In this document: piece by piece, positions 1 through 5,009 of the stretch
Numbering within the stretch: the first letter of the stretch is position 1
Layout: the number at the start of each line of letters is the position of its first letter
Assembly (NCBI GenBank): GCA_001825565.1
Contig: MHXM01000180.1
Span: forward strand, 5,428-10,436
Direction of reading: 5' to 3'
Length of the DNA: 5,009 nt
Source of the DNA: Desulfuromonadaceae bacterium GWC2_58_13
GTDB lineage: Bacteria > Desulfobacterota > Desulfuromonadia > Desulfuromonadales > Trichloromonadaceae
Program-made: the position numbers and the translations under genes
The notes under the pieces: generated by a model
The model's database searches: none
The model's input: the letters and a program-made list of their open reading frames with translations, nothing else
What the model was told of the DNA's origin: nothing

Positions 1-878
1 TCCGCCGCCACCTGCCTCGGGCGGGCGACGCCCGCCGTCTTTTCCATGGTCGCGGCCACTGTTTTGCCGGGTATGAGGATTTGACCATCGACAGCTTCGG
101 TCCGGTGGTGATGGTCATCCTTTACCGGGAACGCCCGCAGCCGTGGCTGGACGAACTCGCGGTACTGCTGCGCCTTGAGGTTGCTGGTACTGCGGCAGTG
201 CTTTTGCAGGAGCGTTTTCTGCCTCAGGCGCCGGGCCGCCTTTTGTGGGGGGACCTTCCCCCCGAGGTGGATGCCGTCGAGGCCGGGCTGCGCTTCCGGT
301 TGCGCCTGGGACAGGGGCTGAACATCGGGTTTTTTCCCGACATGGCTGTCGGTCGCGAGCTGGTCCGCCGGCATGCGGTGGGCAAGCGGGTGCTCAATCT
401 GTTCGCCTATACTTGTAGCTTTTCGGTGGCTGCTCTGACCGGCGGGGCGCTCCGGGTGGTCAATCTCGACATGAACCAGGGGGCTTTGGAACTGGGTCGG
501 CTCAATCACCGGCTTAACGGCATCGATACGCGACAGGTCAGTTTTCTTCCCCTCGAACTGTTCCGCAGTTTCGGCAGGCTGATGCGACTCGGACCCTTCG
601 ATCTGGTGATCTGCGATCCTCCGGCGACCCAGGGGGGGAGTTTCACCGCCGAACGTCATTGGCCCAAATTGCTCCGGCGGCTGCCGGAACTGCTCGCGCC
701 GGGAGGCGAATTTCTCGCCTGCCGCAACGGTCCGGGCCTGCCGTCCGGCCTGATCGAAAATCTGGTGGCCGAGCTGCTGCCGTCGGCGCAACTGCTTGGA
801 CAATATCTGCCGGGGGAGGATTTTCCGGAGGCCCGGCCAGAACAGGGCGTCTGCCTGTTTCATTATCGTCTGGCGTGA
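1..878 (+). CDS. RlmI-like class I SAM-dependent methyltransferase, 5'-truncated by window edge
   Basis: Predicted Rossmann-fold methyltransferase that would transfer a methyl group from S-adenosylmethionine, most likely to RNA, since it resembles the RlmI/RlmK (COG1092) class of 23S rRNA methyltransferases; the substrate is inferred. The open frame runs without a stop from base 3, so the TTG at 81 is not the start. The upstream codons encode a segment with RLFHGRGHC (about 36-62), which looks like conserved N-terminal sequence of this family. Visible motifs in order are NIGFFPDM (321-344), matching the G-x-x-x-G-F-F-x-D motif before the SAM site; motif I, VLNLFAYTCSFSVAA (390-434), with the ribose-binding acidic residue in VVNLD; and motif IV, CDPPATQGG (612-638), matching the DPP catalytic-loop motif of this class. 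At least 291 residues are present. The N-terminus is missing, so a PUA domain cannot be judged. The class is fairly sure, the target is not. Confidence 0.85.
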   Translation, partial: RRHLPRAGDARRLFHGRGHCFAGYEDLTIDSFGPVVMVILYRERPQPWLDELAVLLRLEVAGTAAVLLQERFLPQAPGRLLWGDLPPEVDAVEAGLRFRLRLGQGLNIGFFPDMAVGRELVRRHAVGKRVLNLFAYTCSFSVAALTGGALRVVNLDMNQGALELGRLNHRLNGIDTRQVSFLPLELFRSFGRLMRLGPFDLVICDPPATQGGSFTAERHWPKLLRRLPELLAPGGEFLACRNGPGLPSGLIENLVAELLPSAQLLGQYLPGEDFPEARPEQGVCLFHYRLA

Positions 879-920
879 TCCTTCGTCCTTATCTCGCAAC
901 AATGACCGGGCCGAGCATGG

Positions 921-932
921 CGTTGCGCAACG
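921..932. repeat. Perfect 12-bp palindrome CGTTGCGCAACG
   Basis: The 12 bases are identical to their own reverse complement and lie in the non-coding spacer between the methyltransferase stop and the FRG gene, 74 bp before its start codon. Symmetry of this kind is common in operators bound by dimeric regulators, but no second copy or clear promoter was seen beside it, so the regulatory role is only a possibility. Confidence 0.35.
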
Positions 933-949
933 TGTTATCCGCCGTTATC

Positions 950-986
950 GTCAGCGAGCCGCGGCGCCAGTCGTCCGCCGGCTGAC
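950..986. repeat. Bulged inverted repeat in the FRG gene leader
   Basis: GTCAGC (950-955) pairs with GCTGAC (981-986), and directly inside it CGGCG (962-966) pairs with CGCCG (976-980). This gives an 11-bp GC-rich stem with a 6-nt bulge on one side and a 9-nt loop. No T-run follows, so it is not a canonical intrinsic terminator. It ends 9 bp before the FRG ribosome-binding site and could influence translation or mRNA stability. Chance structure in GC-rich DNA is the alternative. Confidence 0.35.
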
Positions 987-1006
987 CAGACTCACGGGAG
1001 AGACTT

Positions 1007-1801
1007 ATGGTTGACAACGAGGTACGCATCGAAAGCTGGAATCAGCTGCAGGATGAACTATTCAGCGATTCCTGGAGCCCACATCTGGGGCGGTTCCGTT
1101 CGCGTAACGCCTTTCGCGGGTTGTCCGATGCCGGTTATCCGCTGGTGACCGGCCTGATCCGACTGGGCGGCAACTTCGTCGAGATCGAGAAACATATCCT
1201 CCGCAACTTTAAAAAATACGCGCACCGCTCGGTGGCCGGCGGCGACTCTTCCTGGCACTGGCTGTCGGTGGCCCAGCATTTCGGTCTTCCCACCCGTCTG
1301 CTCGACTGGACCTATTCTCCCTTTGTCGCCATGCATTTCGCCACCGCCAACATCGAGAAATTCAACGTCGATGGGGTGATCTGGGCGGTCAATTACGTGC
1401 AGGCGCACCAGATGCTCCCCGGCAGCCTGCGCGGCGCTCTCGAACGGGAAGGTGCCAACGTATTCACCGTGGAAATGCTGGCCGATTCGGTCTGGTCGCT
1501 GGGCGACCTCGGCAATCTGTCGCTGAATGATTTCATTGTGTTCTTCGAGCCCCCGTCCATGGAAGATCGCATTGTCAACCAATTCGCCTTCTTCTCCACC
1601 ATGTCCGATCCCCTCCAGCCGATCGACGCCTGGCTGGCGGCGCATCCGTCCATCTGGCGCAAGATCATCATCCCGGCGGATCTCAAATGGGAGATTCGCG
1701 ACAAGCTGGATCAGGCCAACATTACCGAGCGGGTGCTGTTTCCCGGTCTCGATGGCCTGAGTCGCTGGCTCAAGCGTCACTATAGTCCGAAATTGGGGTA
1801 G
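1007..1801 (+). CDS. FRG-domain protein, function unknown
   Basis: A 264-residue predicted cytoplasmic protein with no signal peptide or membrane segment. It carries the landmarks of the FRG domain (Pfam FRG family, named for the Phe-Arg-Gly motif): F36-R37-G38 in AFRGLSD, the core QHFGLPTRLLDWT at 90-102 followed by SPFVAMHFA (104-112), then EDRIVNQFAFF (186-196) and a C-terminal LFPGLDGLSRWL (244-255). The domain fills the protein, so it is a single-domain form rather than a fused toxin or large defence protein. The biochemical activity of FRG domains is not established to my knowledge; an enzymatic role is plausible because polar residues (R37, R97, D100, R188) sit in the conserved blocks. 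The start is set by GGGAG at 996-1000, 6 bp before ATG. It follows the methyltransferase after 128 bp and ends 2 bp from the stop of the convergent lipoprotein gene. No partner gene is adjacent. Family assignment is strong, function open. Confidence 0.85.
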   Translation: MVDNEVRIESWNQLQDELFSDSWSPHLGRFRSRNAFRGLSDAGYPLVTGLIRLGGNFVEIEKHILRNFKKYAHRSVAGGDSSWHWLSVAQHFGLPTRLLDWTYSPFVAMHFATANIEKFNVDGVIWAVNYVQAHQMLPGSLRGALEREGANVFTVEMLADSVWSLGDLGNLSLNDFIVFFEPPSMEDRIVNQFAFFSTMSDPLQPIDAWLAAHPSIWRKIIIPADLKWEIRDKLDQANITERVLFPGLDGLSRWLKRHYSPKLG

Positions 1802-1803
1802 GG

Positions 1804-2574
1804 TTACAGGTAGGTGCGGGCGCCGACAAAGGTTTTCTGGTAATAGCGGTCATCGAGGCTGGTGACGCGGACGCTCTTGCCGCGCCGGGGGGCGTGAATG
1901 AACCGGCCGTTGCCGATGTAGATGCCGACGTGGGAGATCCGGGTGCCGCCGTTGGTGGCGAAAAAGACCAGGTCGCCCTTTTTCAGTTCTCCCTTGTCAA
2001 TCGGCCGCCCGGCGGCATACTGGTCGCGGGAGACGCGGGGTAGCTTGAGGCCGTTCAGCCGGTAGGTCACCATGGTCAGTCCGCTGCAGTCGAAACCGTT
2101 GTCGGCAGTCGTCCCGCCCCAGTTATAGGGGATGCCGATAAAACGGTGGGCGGTGGTAATCAGCTCCTTGCGCAGGTCGCCTTGGCCACTGCGGCGAATT
2201 CTTTCGGCGGCGTTGTCTTCGGGGAGTACAATGAAGAAATTGTCAATTATTCCCTTACCTTGAAGACTTTCAGCTTCGCCACGAGCGGCGGCGTAGGTGG
2301 GATGATCGCCGAAGCGGACCTTGTACAGGCCGGATTCGTGAAGAAACGAATAGGCGTCGATGCCGCAGCCTTCCAGTCGGGCGGCGAGCCGGGCGGCGTT
2401 GTCGGGATTGGCGAAGGCGCCGACCTGAATGCTGTAGCCGAGGCTTTGCAGGGTCGATTGCGTGGCGGCAGGAAGGGGAGATTCCCAATCGGTTGCAACG
2501 GGCTGGGGTCCGGAGCAGCCACTGACCAGCAGCATGAACAGAAGAACGATTGAATGCGTTTTGTACGAAAACAT
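1804..2574 (-). CDS. SPOR and NlpC/P60 domain lipoprotein, putative peptidoglycan hydrolase
   Basis: Predicted envelope lipoprotein of 256 residues that should bind and cut peptidoglycan peptides. Residues 1-19 form a signal peptide ending in the lipobox LVSGC, with C20 the lipidation site. The residue after it is Ser rather than Asp, so the outer membrane is the expected location. A SPOR domain (about 46-116, starting YSIQVGAFANPDNAARLAARL) should bind denuded glycan strands. The C-terminal NlpC/P60 domain (about 134-256) has catalytic Cys163 in GFDCSGL, His215 in ISHVGIYIGNG and His227 in FIHAP, a complete Cys-His-His set, so it looks active. Such domains typically cleave near D-glutamyl-diamino acid bonds; the bond cut here is inferred. 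ATG at 2574 is preferred to TTG at 2580 because the GGGA ribosome-binding site sits 6 bp before the ATG and abuts the TTG. It is transcribed divergently from the MazG-like gene. Confidence 0.93.
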   Translation of the reverse strand: MFSYKTHSIVLLFMLLVSGCSGPQPVATDWESPLPAATQSTLQSLGYSIQVGAFANPDNAARLAARLEGCGIDAYSFLHESGLYKVRFGDHPTYAAARGEAESLQGKGIIDNFFIVLPEDNAAERIRRSGQGDLRKELITTAHRFIGIPYNWGGTTADNGFDCSGLTMVTYRLNGLKLPRVSRDQYAAGRPIDKGELKKGDLVFFATNGGTRISHVGIYIGNGRFIHAPRRGKSVRVTSLDDRYYQKTFVGARTYL

Positions 2575-2580
2575 CGGCAA

Positions 2581-2584
2581 TCCC
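2581..2584 (-). promoter_or_regulatory. Ribosome-binding site deciding the lipoprotein start
   Basis: On the minus strand the bases read GGGA, followed by 6 nt and ATG at 2574. The in-frame TTG at 2580-2578 begins immediately after the GGGA and could not be used with it, so the protein starts at the ATG and is two residues shorter than the longest open frame. Confidence 0.6.
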
Positions 2585-2594
2585 GTGAATTCGG

Positions 2595-2621
2595 TTGGCG
2601 GAAACTGTATTAAGTTAACAT
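2595..2621 (+). promoter_or_regulatory. Weak candidate promoter for the MazG-like/hydrolase operon
   Basis: TTGGCG (2595-2600) and TAACAT (2616-2621) each match the sigma-70 boxes at 4 of 6 positions, but the spacer is only 15 bp, shorter than usual. It overlaps the opposite-strand candidate promoter, as expected for a compact 86-bp divergent spacer. A promoter must lie in or near here for the operon; this exact placement is uncertain. Confidence 0.25.
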
Positions 2622-2635
2622 AGGCAAGTTTTCAA
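2607..2635 (-). promoter_or_regulatory. Candidate sigma-70 promoter for the SPOR-NlpC/P60 gene
   Basis: On the minus strand TTGAAA (2635-2630, 5 of 6 to the -35 consensus) is followed by 17 bp and TAATAC (2612-2607, 3 of 6 to the -10). Transcription would begin near 2600, leaving a leader of about 26 nt that contains the ribosome-binding site. The geometry is good and the region is AT-rich compared with its surroundings, but the -10 element is weak. Confidence 0.45.
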
Positions 2636-2660
2636 TAACAAGGGCTGGAAAGGTTTTAAT

Positions 2661-2930
2661 GTGGACAATTACCAGGATATTTATCGGGCGACCCTGAAGA
2701 AGTGGGGAACCGAGGCCCAGTACGACCAGGCCATCGAGGAGTGCGCCGAGCTGATCGCCGCGCTCAAGCATTTCAAGCGGGACAAGGTTGGCGCGGCGGA
2801 AATCATCTCCGAATTGGCCGATGTCACCCTGATGATCGGTCAGCTGTCCTGGATGTTCGGACAGGACAAGGTCGACGCGGCGGTGGTGGAGAAATTGGAA
2901 AAGTTGAAGGGATTGCTGGAGGCGCCATGA
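2661..2930 (+). CDS. Small MazG-like nucleotide pyrophosphohydrolase
   Basis: An 89-residue, probably all-alpha protein of the MazG / phosphoribosyl-ATP pyrophosphohydrolase-like superfamily. It has the family's metal-binding pattern: E26-E27-x-x-E30, then after a 20-residue spacer E51-x-x-D54 (in EIISELADV). These acidic residues bind magnesium for hydrolysis of nucleoside triphosphates to monophosphates plus pyrophosphate. The size fits a single four-helix unit that works as a dimer or tetramer. The role is inferred to be nucleotide-pool cleaning; the actual nucleotide cannot be told from sequence. It is too small and lacks neighbours for a histidine-pathway HisE assignment. The start is GTG, preceded by GGAAAGG at 2647-2653 with a 7-bp gap. 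Its TGA overlaps the ATG of the hydrolase gene by 4 bp, so the two are almost certainly co-transcribed and translationally coupled. Confidence 0.85.
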   Translation: MDNYQDIYRATLKKWGTEAQYDQAIEECAELIAALKHFKRDKVGAAEIISELADVTLMIGQLSWMFGQDKVDAAVVEKLEKLKGLLEAP

Positions 2931-3799
2931 GCGACGATCCCGCTGCCCGAACCCTGCGGCTCCCCGATGGTCGTCGGCTCGGTTATGCCGAGTTCGGCGA
3001 TCCCCGGGGCCGACCGGTTCTCTATTTTCATGGATTCCCCGGCTCACGCCTGGAGGCGCGGCTGGGCGACGCGGCGGCCCGCCGCCAGGAGGTACGGCTG
3101 CTGGCCATCGACCGGCCCGGCTACGGGTTGTCGGATCATTTGCCGGGGCGGAGGTTGCTTGATTGGCCGCGGGATGTGACCCGCTTTGCCGATATCCTCG
3201 GGCTGGAGCAATTCGGGGTGCTCGGCGTTTCCGGCGGCGGGCCGTTCGCGCTGGCCTGCGCCGCCGCTCTGGCCGGCCGGGTCGGAGGGGTGGCTTTGGC
3301 CTGTCCGCTGGGTCTGATCGGCGATTCGGCAAGCCACCCGTTTCAATCCGTACCGATCCGCACGCTTCTCGCTTTTGGCCGCAACCTGCCCCGAACCTCT
3401 CGCTGCCTGGGTCGGTGGCTCACCAGACTGGTTTGCCGGCGACCGGAGCGGATTTTGAAAGTATTGTCGTTGACGGCGCCCGCAGTCGATCGGCAGCTTC
3501 TGAAAAGGCCTGATTTCCGCGACGTCATGACCCTTTCAGCGTTGGAGGCCTTTGCGCAGGACGGTCGCGGGCCCGCATGCGATATGCAAATTTATGCCAG
3601 CCATTGGGGATTCGACCCGGCCGATGTCAGGTTGCCGGTGGTGCTCTGGCAGGGACTTGAAGACCGTGCAACCCCACCGGCTCTGGCAGAATTTCTGGCG
3701 TCCCGCCTGCCTGCCTGCCAGTTGCGATTGATCGAGGGTGAAGGACATTTTTCCTTACCGATCCGGCACATGGATGAAATTCTCGCCGGAACCGGGTGA
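2927..3799 (+). CDS. Alpha/beta-fold hydrolase
   Basis: A 290-residue cytoplasmic alpha/beta hydrolase, a usual length for the family. It has an intact apparent catalytic triad: nucleophile S102 in the elbow GVSGGGPFA (100-108), acid D246 in WQGLEDRATPP, and H274 in GEGHFSLP. The HGFPGSR motif at 35-41 supplies the oxyanion-hole segment, and IDRPGYGLSD (61-70) is the typical strand and loop before the elbow. Residues of about 130-225 would form the cap that sets substrate choice. Esterase, lactonase or peptidase activity are all possible; the substrate cannot be read from the sequence. ATG at 2927 overlaps the upstream stop as ATGA, with GGAGG at 2918-2922 inside the MazG-like gene, so the two are translationally coupled. 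The same frame stays open upstream to 2702, but that part overlaps the MazG-like gene and lacks a hydrolase motif. It ends 63 bp before the convergent beta-barrel gene. Confidence 0.92.
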   Translation: MSDDPAARTLRLPDGRRLGYAEFGDPRGRPVLYFHGFPGSRLEARLGDAAARRQEVRLLAIDRPGYGLSDHLPGRRLLDWPRDVTRFADILGLEQFGVLGVSGGGPFALACAAALAGRVGGVALACPLGLIGDSASHPFQSVPIRTLLAFGRNLPRTSRCLGRWLTRLVCRRPERILKVLSLTAPAVDRQLLKRPDFRDVMTLSALEAFAQDGRGPACDMQIYASHWGFDPADVRLPVVLWQGLEDRATPPALAEFLASRLPACQLRLIEGEGHFSLPIRHMDEILAGTG

Positions 3800-3862
3800 T
3801 ATTTTGAGGAATTTTGGGGTTGGTTCGTGCTGGTTGAGGGATCTGCCGGGTCCGACAGCTTC

Positions 3863-4345
3863 TTAAAAATGGATTTCCAGGCCAAGGGAGATGCGGTGTC
3901 GTTCTTCGTCGCTGGTGGGGAAGGTCCGAAGCAGGATCGAATCCGCCGCCGGAGTGTAGCGATAATCGAGACCGAGACTGGCCCGGTCGCCGAGGGCGCA
4001 GCCGACTCCGGCTCCGAGTTCGTAACCGTGGGTCTGCTCGCGGTTGGCGAGCGCTTCGAGAGCGGTTTCGGCACGATCGTTCTTGTTTAGCCCGGCGCCG
4101 ATATAGGGAGAAAACGGACTGGGGGTCAAAACGCTCAGAGCGGCAATTTCCCCTTTTTTCTCAAGCGAAATCCGGTTATCGGCGGCCTCGCTCCCGAGGG
4201 CTGAAATGGTGTTGCCGGACAGCAGGGAAAACGCCGGCGAGCTTTTTTCCGTCGGGCAGGAGGCCGGCGTTAAATCCGGTCGGCCGGTGTCCGCGGTGGA
4301 CGGCGTGGAGGTCAATAACAGCAGCAGAATAAGCAAGAGCGGCAT
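3863..4345 (-). CDS. Small predicted outer-membrane beta-barrel protein
   Basis: A 160-residue predicted secreted protein. Residues 1-18 make a very hydrophobic leucine-rich signal sequence with a likely signal peptidase I site after STA (cleavage before D19), but it lacks the usual basic residue at the N-terminus. The C-terminal half has amphipathic strands: SPYIGAGLN (79-87), YELGAGVGCALG (108-119), ASLGLDYRYTP (122-132), and a final HRISLGLEIHF ending in Phe, the usual outer-membrane targeting signal of barrel proteins. This resembles small OmpA/OmpW-like or surface-antigen-like 8-strand barrels, but a specific family was not recognised. The N-terminal half (19-75) is low in recognisable strands. 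ATG at 4345 is the first start after an in-frame TGA at 4354-4352, and it has no good ribosome-binding site; a nearby ATG-AAA-ACC in another frame suggests a possible 1-bp indel (see findings). It is convergent with the hydrolase gene. Confidence 0.7.
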   Translation of the reverse strand: MPLLLILLLLLTSTPSTADTGRPDLTPASCPTEKSSPAFSLLSGNTISALGSEAADNRISLEKKGEIAALSVLTPSPFSPYIGAGLNKNDRAETALEALANREQTHGYELGAGVGCALGDRASLGLDYRYTPAADSILLRTFPTSDEERHRISLGLEIHF

Positions 4346-4386
4346 AGGTTTTCATTCATGACGGGGATTTCTTTCGATTCCACGAC

Positions 4387-4416
4387 AATCTATCACCCCT
4401 GCCTGGTTTTATGCAA
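4387..4416 (-). promoter_or_regulatory. Weak candidate promoter for the beta-barrel gene
   Basis: On the minus strand TTGCAT (4416-4411, 3 of 6) and TAGATT (4392-4387, 4 of 6) are separated by 18 bp, about 40 nt upstream of the annotated start. This is the best sigma-70-like pair I found in the 219-bp spacer between the beta-barrel and PilZ genes; no terminator or known riboswitch was seen there. Confidence 0.25.
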
Positions 4417-4551
4417 CGCCGGGATGAGTCGGCCGCACCTGTTGGAGTTTGCTGGATTTTGGGGTGGTGGAAAATTTCACTTTGATGTAGGATCACTAAT
4501 GATTGGGCGGCAATGGCTGATTGTCGGGGTGTAATCCGCGGTTTTTATTTT

Positions 4552-4558
4552 GGGGAGG
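4552..4558 (+). promoter_or_regulatory. Strong ribosome-binding site deciding the PilZ start
   Basis: GGGGAGG (with AT after it) ends 6 bp before ATG at 4565. The in-frame TTG at 4550 overlaps this site and would add only five residues, so it is rejected as the start. Confidence 0.8.
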
Positions 4559-4564
4559 ATACGC

Positions 4565-4924
4565 ATGACCGAATTGGGGGAACAAAGAAAAGCCAAGCGC
4601 GAACAGACCATTTTCTATCTCGAAGTGATCGATTCCGAAATCGATCAACCGATAGGTCGCCTGGTCGACATCACCACGGAGGGGATCATGGTGGTTCACG
4701 ACAGCCCGCTTGCAGTCCATCGCGAATATCAGTTAAAAATCCTCCTGCCGAGGGAACTCAACGGTTCTTCGAAAATCGATTTCAAGGCCGAATGTCGCTG
4801 GTGCCGCCTGTCGGTCAATCAGGATTATTTCGATGCCGGGTTGCGTATCGTCGATGCCTCATCCAACGACCGGCTACGGATGGAGATGGTCATGAAACAT
4901 TACTCTTTCCCGCACAGTTTCTGA
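4565..4924 (+). CDS. Stand-alone PilZ-domain protein, probable cyclic di-GMP receptor
   Basis: A 119-residue cytoplasmic protein made of one PilZ domain. The two cyclic di-GMP binding signatures are visible: R8-x-x-x-R12 (RKAKR) near the N-terminus, and D35-I-T-T-E-G40, which matches [D/N]-x-[S/T]-x-x-G with Thr in place of the more common Ser. Downstream, AECRWCRLS (75-83) and FDAGLRIVD (89-97) are typical of the later beta-strands of PilZ barrels. The protein would bind cyclic di-GMP and pass the signal to an unidentified partner; motility, secretion and envelope traits are typical outputs. No fused output domain and no neighbouring diguanylate cyclase or phosphodiesterase is seen here, so the partner is unknown. 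The gene is monocistronic: an upstream spacer without a clear promoter, and a strong terminator 28 bp after the stop. Confidence 0.87.
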   Translation: MTELGEQRKAKREQTIFYLEVIDSEIDQPIGRLVDITTEGIMVVHDSPLAVHREYQLKILLPRELNGSSKIDFKAECRWCRLSVNQDYFDAGLRIVDASSNDRLRMEMVMKHYSFPHSF

Positions 4925-4952
4925 CCGCCGGCTTCGGTGATCGTTTGAAATG

Positions 4953-4985
4953 AAAAGGGGACAGCCGACCGGCTGTCCCCTTTTT
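4953..4985. terminator. Strong intrinsic terminator, probably bidirectional
   Basis: A perfect 14-bp stem, 4953-4966 (AAAAGGGGACAGCC) pairing with 4971-4984, closes a 4-base loop GACC and is followed by a T-run (4981-4985). The A-run on the left gives a U-tail on the other strand, so it could also stop transcription coming from the right. It ends the PilZ transcript. Confidence 0.95.
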
Positions 4986-5009
4986 AGTCGAAAGCATGTT
5001 GATGGCGTC

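Noticed and set aside
20..36. Perfect 7-bp inverted repeat with a 3-base loop (GGCGGGC / GCCCGCC)
   Set aside because: It lies inside the methyltransferase coding frame and has no T-run, so it is not a terminator; GC-rich codons explain it.
902..985. 27-codon open frame in the spacer before the FRG gene
   Set aside because: It has no ribosome-binding site, and its peptide has no recognisable feature.
1058..1780. 240-codon open frame on the minus strand opposite the FRG gene
   Set aside because: It is a shadow produced by GC-rich codon bias; its translation shows no recognisable domain, while the plus strand encodes conserved FRG motifs.
2702..2926. N-terminal extension of the hydrolase frame
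   Set aside because: It overlaps the MazG-like gene in another frame, has no hydrolase motif, and the ATG at 2927 has a GGAGG site and a classic ATGA overlap.
2610..3332. 240-codon minus-strand frame across the MazG-like and hydrolase genes
   Set aside because: The translation is Arg/Pro/Ala-rich low-complexity text typical of an antisense shadow, and both plus-strand genes have clear catalytic motifs.
3800..3862. Terminator between the convergent hydrolase and beta-barrel genes
   Set aside because: Only very short imperfect pairings occur and no T-run follows a stem.
4499..4534. 11-codon frame MIGRQWLIVGV upstream of the PilZ gene, with AGGA before its ATG
   Set aside because: It is too short to distinguish from chance, and nothing such as a codon run or attenuator hairpin links it to PilZ expression.
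3808..4556. Repeated ATTTTGGGG strings (near 3812, 4456 and 4548)
   Set aside because: They are only about 9 bp with unrelated flanks and irregular spacing, so they look like coincidence rather than a repeat family.
4346..4564. Cyclic di-GMP riboswitch or sigma-54 promoter upstream of the PilZ gene
   Set aside because: I looked for GEMM-type conserved blocks and for a GG-N10-GC pair; neither was found.

Overview
This window looks like a piece of an ordinary GC-rich, Gram-negative chromosome. A lipoprotein, a predicted outer-membrane beta-barrel protein and a PilZ (cyclic di-GMP type) protein together point to a proteobacterium or a relative. The mix would suit a Desulfuromonadota/Geobacter-like organism, but that is an impression from gene style and nothing in the sequence proves it. 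I see no rRNA, tRNA, CRISPR array, insertion sequence, integrase or attachment site.

Layout from left to right. (1) The 3' part of an RlmI-like SAM-dependent methyltransferase gene, cut by the window's left edge. (2) A 128-bp spacer with a perfect 12-bp palindrome and a bulged inverted repeat, then a FRG-domain gene of unknown function. (3) Converging on it, with only 2 bp between the stop codons, a minus-strand gene for a lipoprotein that joins a SPOR peptidoglycan-binding domain to an NlpC/P60 cysteine peptidase. (4) Divergent from that gene, a two-gene operon with a 4-bp ATGA overlap: a small MazG-like nucleotide pyrophosphohydrolase with a GTG start, and an alpha/beta hydrolase. (5) A minus-strand gene for a small secreted protein that looks like an outer-membrane beta-barrel, convergent with the hydrolase. 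(6) A stand-alone PilZ-domain gene followed by a very strong intrinsic terminator.

The genes do not form one pathway. The two envelope proteins (SPOR-NlpC/P60 lipoprotein and beta-barrel) and the PilZ protein fit envelope maintenance and signalling, the methyltransferase fits RNA modification, and the MazG-like protein fits nucleotide-pool cleaning. The FRG protein is the least understood and the most likely accessory gene. No multi-gene defence or other novel system is evident. Three start codons were decided by ribosome-binding sites or reading-frame arguments: the methyltransferase has no start in the window, the lipoprotein starts at ATG 2574, and the PilZ gene starts at ATG 4565. The beta-barrel gene has an odd start region that may hide a 1-bp frameshift.
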